A DNA stretch of 64,000 nt, taken from Bacteroides eggerthii. GTDB lineage: Bacteria > Bacteroidota > Bacteroidia > Bacteroidales > Bacteroidaceae. Of this stretch, positions 59,071 to 64,000 are shown piece after piece. Within the stretch, counting starts at the first letter, position 1. Each line of letters begins with the position of its first letter. A model generated the notes under the pieces. The model ran no database searches and was not told the origin of the DNA. It worked only from the letters and a program-made list of their open reading frames with translations. Location of the stretch: NCBI RefSeq assembly GCF_025146565.1, contig NZ_CP102258.1, positions 3,876,001 through 3,940,000 of the forward strand. The letters are read 5' to 3'. The position numbers and the translations under genes were made by a program.

Positions 59071-59901
59071 TTACAGGTCGTCAGACCTTCTCCAGATCAG
59101 GACTGATAGATGGCGTTTCCATACCAGGCGTTTTACTTTTGCCGGCGAAGGCATCTGAAAGGTACGGGCAAGAAATACAGCACCTTCCACTTTGGCACCG
59201 GCCCTTTCCAGATTATGGGCGTATTCCATCAGGCTGGCTCCGCTGGTCAGCAAATCATCGACAATCACCACGCGCTTTCCGTACAGATCGTTTGACATCA
59301 TATAGTTGGCGGTATTTATTTCAGAGCGTTTTTCTGAGGCATGTTTACACTCCCTGCTTTCCGTAATGCATATTAAATCCAGTCCTGAACGGACATAGCC
59401 ATGCGTTTCCAGAAAACTGGCAATACCTGAGAAACGTCTGTAATAGCGGTCTGATGTGCTGCACGGCATAAACATGGCAGTAATATCCTCATCAGTGGAA
59501 AGAAGCAGGAATGCTTGTGAAAAATATTCCGTACAGCTGTCTTTTCCATCCTTGAAATCATATACTTTTTGCACGAATGCCAACTGGTCATCACAAAGCC
59601 AGCTTTCAAAGCGTTTGGGAAAATAATAGCCGGCAAACACGCAGCGAATGCTCCCGAATGAGAACAATCGCAACGGACGGACTTTATCAAACAGCTCAGG
59701 ACAAGTCAGCGCATATAGCAGCGGTGCATGAGGATTTCCTGCTATGATGGCTTGACGTAGCGGTTTCTCCCTGTCTTCCCGCTCATCGTAGGCTGCTGCA
59801 TATTGGCATAGCACCTTGCCGCACTTTTTTCTCCAGTATTGTCCGTATATCCAGAGAACGATAGCCGCTAGTAATAATGTTGCATTGATTATCAGTTCCA
59901 T
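59071..59901 (-). CDS. Membrane-anchored phosphoribosyltransferase-like protein
   Basis: From Met 59901 (MELIINATLLLAAIVLW) this is a 276-residue protein; the longer frame to 60003 runs through the promoter region. One N-terminal membrane helix (about 3-19) precedes a cytoplasmic domain. The PRPP-binding motif is clear: VVIVDDLLTSGAS (about 222-234), the VVVDD.xTTG.S.. signature of type I phosphoribosyltransferases such as ComF. The middle region (about 60-150) is unique and has several Cys. A base-handling enzyme tied to the membrane is unusual; substrate unknown. Confidence 0.75.
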   Translation of the reverse strand: MELIINATLLLAAIVLWIYGQYWRKKCGKVLCQYAAAYDEREDREKPLRQAIIAGNPHAPLLYALTCPELFDKVRPLRLFSFGSIRCVFAGYYFPKRFESWLCDDQLAFVQKVYDFKDGKDSCTEYFSQAFLLLSTDEDITAMFMPCSTSDRYYRRFSGIASFLETHGYVRSGLDLICITESRECKHASEKRSEINTANYMMSNDLYGKRVVIVDDLLTSGASLMEYAHNLERAGAKVEGAVFLARTFQMPSPAKVKRLVWKRHLSVLIWRRSDDL

Positions 59902-60019
59902 ATTTCCTGTTTTTTTATTTTCGGACAGATTGTCCGAGATAAAAATACTGTTTTTCCGGTAAAGAAACAGACTTTTAGCCATTCTTTTACTTTGCTTCCC
60001 CAAACAGAGCGGTCTCTGA

Positions 60020-60049
60020 CATCTGATGACATCTGATGCCGTTTGATGA
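60020..60049 (+). repeat. Triple 10-bp repeat, cluster 3
   Basis: Three tandem units (catctgatga, catctgatgc, cgtttgatga), then catcc. The last ends 30 nt before TATTTTCG (60080-60087), a one-mismatch -7 box for the HTH gene at 60112. The spacing is one helical turn less than in clusters 1 and 2. Confidence 0.75.
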
Positions 60050-60111
60050 CATCCTTTTGCCCACGACTTTTACTTCCCGTATTTTCGTGCCGGACAAAAA
60101 AAGCAGAGTTT

Positions 60112-60405
60112 ATGGAGTTTGTATGTATCGAAGCTAAGGCATTCATGGAAATGAATGAGGCTTTGGAAGCCGTTGAAAAGAAAATGCGTGAAACATGCGG
60201 AGGAGGCATCTGTAGTATGGATGACTGGATTGACAATCAGGAAGCGTGTATGCTTATGAATGTCTCGCCCCGAAAGCTGTTGCAACTTCGGAGAAGCAGG
60301 ATTATCCCTTACAGCCATATAGACCGCAAGGTATATTACAGGCGTCAGGATATTATACGTTATTTGGAAAACAGTATTCACCATGTAACCCCCGAATCCT
60401 TATGA
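60112..60405 (+). CDS. HTH_17-type DNA-binding protein
   Basis: From ATG 60112 (MEFVCIEAKAFMEM) this is a 97-residue protein with a helical start and a MerR/excisionase-like HTH: DNQEACMLMNVSPRKLLQLRRSRIIPYSHIDRKVYYRRQDIIRYL. The earlier ATG at 60043 overlaps the repeat cluster and is unlikely. Its stop overlaps the next gene's start (ATGA). Proteins of this type in pairs are standard in Bacteroidales ICEs, where they help excision or regulate neighbouring genes. Confidence 0.8.
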   Translation: MEFVCIEAKAFMEMNEALEAVEKKMRETCGGGICSMDDWIDNQEACMLMNVSPRKLLQLRRSRIIPYSHIDRKVYYRRQDIIRYLENSIHHVTPESL

Positions 60406-60704
60406 CTCAATTCATACTGACCAAAGAAAGCCCTGAGATTATACGTTTTTTTCGGAACATAAGCACCCTGTCCAAAATGCTGGATGACCAGGAGAAAAAC
60501 TTTCGTCCGGTTCTGAACGGAGAGCGTTACATTACCGACAGCGAGTTGGCGGAGAAATTAAAGCTGACACGAAGGACGCTGGCTGATTACAGAATGAACG
60601 GCAGGCTGCCCTATTACAAAGTAGGAGGCAAACTTTTATATAAGGAAAAGGACATTCTGGTTCTGTTGGAAAAAAACAGGGTGGAAACATTTGATCATTG
60701 GTAA
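60402..60704 (+). CDS. HTH_17-type DNA-binding protein, second of pair
   Basis: This 100-residue protein begins in a 4-bp overlap with its partner. It has a helical N-terminus (SPEIIRFFRNISTLSKMLDDQ) and an excisionase-like HTH: ITDSELAEKLKLTRRTLADYRMNGRLPYYKVGGKLLYKEKDILVLLEKN. It most resembles the first protein of the pair and the one at 58506 in domain type. Excisionase or regulator function is expected from the family; no integrase is in the window. Confidence 0.8.
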   Translation: MTQFILTKESPEIIRFFRNISTLSKMLDDQEKNFRPVLNGERYITDSELAEKLKLTRRTLADYRMNGRLPYYKVGGKLLYKEKDILVLLEKNRVETFDHW

Positions 60705-61052
60705 TACCCGTTTCCAAGTATCACGACATAAACATAAGAAAGTCATGGAAACGATAAAAAGAGAGGGTTTCATGGCTTTCTTATTACAGAACCGGCAGAT
60801 TATAAGTTTTTTTATTTTGGAATCATATATCGGTCAGCATTTCTATTTCTTACATGTAAAGGTAGCCTTTTGCTTCTGATGCGCAAGGCGGTCCTTCGGA
60901 CTGGTTGGCTGAAAAAATCATCCTCGCTTCGCTGCGGTATTTTTTCGCCAAGCCTTGCACTATCAGAGCAAAAGACAAATGTCTGACATGTAAGAGATAG
61001 AAATACCGGCTTTGCCAAAGCCGGAAATGTTTAATCACAAAATAAGAAAATT
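60705..61052. other. Intergenic region with hairpin C
   Basis: No gene is supported in this 348-bp stretch. A 44-codon frame at 60745-60879 runs into the hairpin arm. It contains hairpin C and a GC stem ccggcttt/aaagccgg (61006-61024) before the next gene. Confidence 0.55.
60843..61000. repeat. Large inverted repeat, hairpin C
   Basis: Outer arms ctatttcttacatgt (60843-60857) and acatgtaagagatag (60986-61000) pair with one mismatch. The inner core from gcaaggcgg to cgccaagccttgc, with tcatcctcgcttcgctgcggta at the top, is nearly the same as hairpin B. The repeated core in two places shows a mobile or conserved element. Confidence 0.7.
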
Positions 61053-61832
61053 ATGATTCAGACAACAAACAAGTATAGCAAAGAAACTTTCATCCGCCTG
61101 AACTACTGGTATGATCGGATACACGGACTTGTACAGGAAGATATAGATAAAGTGAATACCATGGTGGAACACATCGAAAAGACACGCTCTGACCGGTATC
61201 CACGGACAGGAGACAACCTGTTCTTTGTTTCCGGTTATGGTGAGCGTTCCCGGCTGTTCTTTATAGATGCCGTATATGGAGATAACATTATACTCCGGGA
61301 TTTTTCCCGTGTTCCATTCGTGTCCCGTGACAAAGAGGGTATCAAATGCGATATGCATGGCGGTGAGTGTCTGTTGGTAAAGGCAGGCGATGTAAGGTTC
61401 AAGGCATGGACTACCGGCCGTTTCAAGCATTGGGGGCATTACGGGGCATGTGAAAACGGGGAGGTTTACTACGATGCGAAAATAGCCCTGTGGGAGTGTG
61501 GCGCACCTGAACAGCCGGAAAGCCGGGAATGGTTCAAAATCCATATCCGCAAAAACACCCGGCCGAGCGAGGATATGTACGTCGGAGAAATATCCTGTAA
61601 GGATGAGGATGGACTCAAACAGTTTGTCAACGACCATGAAGGTACCATATTCGCAGAAGAGGATTCTCAGGAAATGGTCATGCTGTGTTTCAGGCATTCC
61701 GACATGAGGATTTCCCCGGAAGAATGGGAAAAGATGGATTGTCCGGTATCCATGCGTGAGATATACGGACAAATGCATGAAGTAAAGATTGTAAAAGACC
61801 ATAAAACGCATCTGACCACATTCTACTATTAA
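61053..61832 (+). CDS. DUF4121-like conjugative-element protein
   Basis: This 259-residue protein begins 28 bp after a GC hairpin. It is soluble and rich in aromatic and charged residues: FIRLNYWYDRIHGLVQEDI, YGERSRLFFIDAVYGDNIILRDFSRVPFVSRD, GRFKHWGHYGACENGEVYYD and a C-terminal MVMLCFRHSDMRISPEEWEKM. I associate this pattern with the DUF4121 proteins of Bacteroidales mobile elements, though not with certainty. No catalytic motif is evident and its role is unknown. Confidence 0.6.
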   Translation: MIQTTNKYSKETFIRLNYWYDRIHGLVQEDIDKVNTMVEHIEKTRSDRYPRTGDNLFFVSGYGERSRLFFIDAVYGDNIILRDFSRVPFVSRDKEGIKCDMHGGECLLVKAGDVRFKAWTTGRFKHWGHYGACENGEVYYDAKIALWECGAPEQPESREWFKIHIRKNTRPSEDMYVGEISCKDEDGLKQFVNDHEGTIFAEEDSQEMVMLCFRHSDMRISPEEWEKMDCPVSMREIYGQMHEVKIVKDHKTHLTTFYY

Positions 61833-61932
61833 CATAGTATCACCACATGAAAAATCACCCTTGTTTTCTTCTGCCACATATGACAGGAAGGAAACAAGGG
61901 TATATCATCAGGCAGTCTTTTCAATACATCTA

Positions 61933-62796
61933 TTAGATATGGAGCAGATTGTTCTTCCTGCACAAATATTCATTCAGATCCTTATATCCGGAATATTCAT
62001 GCGAAAAATCGCATATACGGATTCCGTATTTGTCCTTTAATGCCTGCACCGCATTTTTCCCGGCGGTATCATTATCCAGACAGCAACGGATGCCGTCATA
62101 TTGTGAAAGGAAAGAAAAAGCCTTCTGTAAGTTACTGACAGAATTCAACACTATATAATCCCCCTCTTCCAAAGATGGAAAAGCCGGTCTGAAAGACAGA
62201 AAATCCATAAACCCCTCAAAAATATAGCAAATCCTGCTTTCCGGCGTGCTAATGATGCGACTGATGTCCTTGGGAGCAATACAAGCCTTGAAATACCTGT
62301 TCCTGATTTCGTACCCTCCGGAAATATTAGGGAAAGCGATGGCAAAATAATTCTTCCCATTCCGTTTAAAATGAGCTTCCCTGCATATTTTTCGGGCAGT
62401 TTCCAGATCGATGCACCGTTCCTTCAGATAAGTAAGCAGTATCCGGTTGGCAAGAGGAATGATTTTCAGATCTTGAAAGGCGAGATATGCCTTTTCAAAC
62501 GGACAGGAAACAGTAACCGGTTTCAGTACGGCTCTTTTATCCCCAATACACTGTAGTACATAACCTATATCTTGTGTCCGATAAATCTCCTTGGCCAACG
62601 TTATAATGTCCCCTCCCTTCCCCAGACCGAAATCATACCACAATTCCTTATGGAGGTCAACCTTGAAAGAGGCCTCCTTTTCCGTCCTGAAGGGCGATTT
62701 GTACCATACGCTGTTCCCACGCTGTATTACCGGTTCGTATCCGAATCCGGCTAAAAAATCAACAAGTCTGATGTTCTTTGCTTCTTGTATGTTCAT
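61933..62796 (-). CDS. Primase-like Toprim protein with lost zinc ribbon
   Basis: This 287-residue protein has the CHC2-Toprim layout of DnaG-like primases from mobile elements. The zinc-ribbon region reads YKSPFRTEKEASFKVDLHKELWYDFGLGKGGDIITL, where the usual Cys of CPFH and CFGCG are Ser and Leu, so zinc is unlikely to be held. Toprim residues: IFEGFMDFLSF (Glu) and CLDNDTAGKNAVQ (DxD). It may prime the transferred strand. The third cluster-type promoter with 10-bp repeats lies upstream (62876-62905). Confidence 0.8.
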   Translation of the reverse strand: MNIQEAKNIRLVDFLAGFGYEPVIQRGNSVWYKSPFRTEKEASFKVDLHKELWYDFGLGKGGDIITLAKEIYRTQDIGYVLQCIGDKRAVLKPVTVSCPFEKAYLAFQDLKIIPLANRILLTYLKERCIDLETARKICREAHFKRNGKNYFAIAFPNISGGYEIRNRYFKACIAPKDISRIISTPESRICYIFEGFMDFLSFRPAFPSLEEGDYIVLNSVSNLQKAFSFLSQYDGIRCCLDNDTAGKNAVQALKDKYGIRICDFSHEYSGYKDLNEYLCRKNNLLHI

Positions 62797-62875
62797 GGCA
62801 TCTCATTTTCATGGATTAGTTCACTATTAATACACGACAAAGAACCGCTTTATATCCGAAACATAAAAAGCAGTG

Positions 62876-62905
62876 TCATCAGATGTCATTAAAAGTCATC
62901 AGATG
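62876..62905 (-). repeat. Triple 10-bp repeat, cluster 4
   Basis: Read on the minus strand: catctgatga, cttttaatga, catctgatga, then cac. The middle unit is worn. The last unit ends 30 nt before GTTCTTTG (62845-62838), a two-mismatch -7 box of the primase-like gene. The layout equals cluster 3. Confidence 0.7.
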
Positions 62906-63083
62906 ACATCCTGTATATCCTTTTTACATGAATGGCTCAAAAAAACTTTTCTGTTTTGGCATGCACACCTCCTTCATGCAACAATGCCGCAAAGTATGAT
63001 AAAGGCATGAATTATAAGTAAAACAAAACTGTACAAAATAATATTTATGGAGAAGTTATGACATTCTGAATAGTATCTGTATA

Positions 63084-63115
63084 TTTGTAGAATCCAATAA
63101 CACATAATATATTTG
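63084..63115 (+). promoter_or_regulatory. Full-consensus promoter of the last gene
   Basis: TTTG (63084-63087), 20 nt, TATATTTG (63108-63115), both boxes exact. The start near 63122 leaves a leader of about 150 nt before ATG 63276. Confidence 0.65.
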
Positions 63116-63275
63116 AATGGTATAATCTGTAGACATTATATCGAATAAGGTTTTAGGATATTGATAACCAATAGCCCTGTTTCTTTTCTGTATAAACTCT
63201 ATATTTTAATACAATGGAAATTTAAAAACTGTTGACTGCCGCTTTACTATAAACTATTAATTTAAAAAAGTATTT

Positions 63276-63917
63276 ATGAACAACATGAAAGATTTGATTG
63301 CGTTATTTGACAACCACAAGATTTATGATACGGATATATGGACAAATGTCCTTATTCTATTGGTGTTTACAGATTTGTATTTAGGTGTGTGTTGTCCCCA
63401 AAAAGAACCTGGAATTACGTTTCAGGATTTAACTCTAATAAACCTGATTCCATTCGTAATATTAGGTATTGTCTGTATTTGGACTGTGAAATTTTTTACT
63501 TGTATCCTCTTTGCATTATGTACACTAGCAGTACCCTTAATTGGGAAATATATTTTTCTATTTAAGGATGAAGAAGTTTCGATATTTATGTTGAAAGAAT
63601 ATGCAATGAAAACCAATAATACTGTGATTGCACAAATTGTAAGCGATATAGAGATACAAAAATCAAGAAAGGTAAAGAGTGCTTTAGGAAAGGTGGGAGC
63701 CATAATCTTATGTTTAGTAGATCTCTTTGCAGGTGCTTTCATGCCCAAGTCAGTTCCAAACTTTTTGGCGCCTAGTGAAATAGTCGTCATTTGTATTTTT
63801 GCTCTTTTAGTGCTTTTGGTTTATTCATGCAAAATAAAGATTCAAGGGGTATATCTTTCTAATGATTTGCGAAGCAAAATTTCCAACTTTAAAGTCAACA
63901 CCCCAAACAATAAATAA
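63276..63917 (+). CDS. Unknown four-helix membrane protein
   Basis: This 213-residue, AT-rich protein has hydrophobic helices at about 20-38 (DIWTNVLILLVFTDLYLGVC), 53-85, 140-160 (KVGAIILCLVDLFAGAFM) and 165-190 (EIVVICIFALLVLLVY). A charged loop of about 50 residues lies in the middle (KDEEVSIFMLKEYAMKTNN). No family is recognised. Its composition is lower in GC than the conjugation genes, so it may be acquired cargo. It has its own consensus promoter and nothing downstream within the window. Confidence 0.6.
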   Translation: MNNMKDLIALFDNHKIYDTDIWTNVLILLVFTDLYLGVCCPQKEPGITFQDLTLINLIPFVILGIVCIWTVKFFTCILFALCTLAVPLIGKYIFLFKDEEVSIFMLKEYAMKTNNTVIAQIVSDIEIQKSRKVKSALGKVGAIILCLVDLFAGAFMPKSVPNFLAPSEIVVICIFALLVLLVYSCKIKIQGVYLSNDLRSKISNFKVNTPNNK

Positions 63918-64000
63918 ATTCTTAATGCATTTAATTTAGCACATGTTTTTATTTTTTTCTCTTGTTGAAAACTATAATTAAAAGGAATGAAAATATTTGC

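Larger units (their letters stand above)
62797..63275. other. Divergent intergenic region
   Basis: This 479-bp region has no supported gene. It holds the primase leader with the fourth repeat cluster (62876-62905), an AT-rich stretch, and the consensus promoter of the next gene (63084-63115). Confidence 0.6.

Noticed and set aside
60745..60879. Small hydrophobic 44-codon frame
   Set aside because: It runs into the arm of hairpin C and lacks a partner gene or family; the open frame is likely chance.

Overview
The window is part of a large integrative and conjugative element (ICE) from a gut Bacteroidales bacterium (Bacteroides, Phocaeicola or Parabacteroides type). Three things point there: Bacteroidetes promoters (TTTG, 19-20 nt, TAnnTTTG), a Bacteroidota-specific subtype iii type VI secretion system (T6SS) with TssN, TssO/Q, TssP and TssR, and an RteA/RteB-like two-component pair next to mobilization genes. 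No integrase, attachment site, tRNA, rRNA or CRISPR array is visible, so neither end of the element is in the window.

Layout. 1-498: regulatory and probable oriT region. 499-4226 (+): mobA, mobB relaxase and mobC/TraG coupling protein. 4335-23773 (-): the main T6SS operon, read tssH, hcp-like genes, effector/immunity cassette, more hcp-like genes, tssE, tssF, tssN, tssK, tssG, two TssO/TssQ-type membrane proteins, tssP, tssR, an extended Hcp, an M23 effector with its immunity gene, and two unknown genes. 24040-34605 (+): divergent operon with hcp, vgrG, a possible adaptor, tssB, tssC and a PAAR-Rhs toxin with immunity gene. 34646-39924 (+): cargo, including a membrane protein and a probable ATPase/nuclease defence pair. 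40122-41480: an insertion-sequence transposase. 42105-48466 (+): TetR, a KAS III enzyme, a second TetR, then RteA-like and RteB-like proteins. 49078-57698 (+): DUF4099/DUF3945 proteins, a type IA topoisomerase homologue and the PRTRC cassette with ubiquitin-like, E2-like and E1-like members. 57779-63917: small regulators, a NYN-LOTUS protein, a phosphoribosyltransferase, a primase-like Toprim protein and an unknown membrane protein.

How the parts fit. The T6SS arms the host against neighbouring bacteria through three separate effector/immunity cassettes. Each cassette is visibly AT-richer than the structural genes, as expected for exchangeable modules: an M23 peptidoglycan hydrolase, a glycine-zipper candidate pore former, and an Rhs-delivered GIY-YIG-like nuclease. 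Mob, topoisomerase, primase and PRTRC genes serve transfer and maintenance.

Two regulatory patterns stand out. First, three tandem 10-bp repeats (catctgatga) occur at four intergenic sites, each placed 30 or 40-41 nt upstream of a -7-like box that lacks a good -33 box, which suggests a common activator. Second, a perfect 2 x 19-bp palindrome covers the rteA-like promoter, and related palindromes lie upstream of the first tetR gene. This suggests that a TetR/KAS III circuit controls the conjugation regulators.
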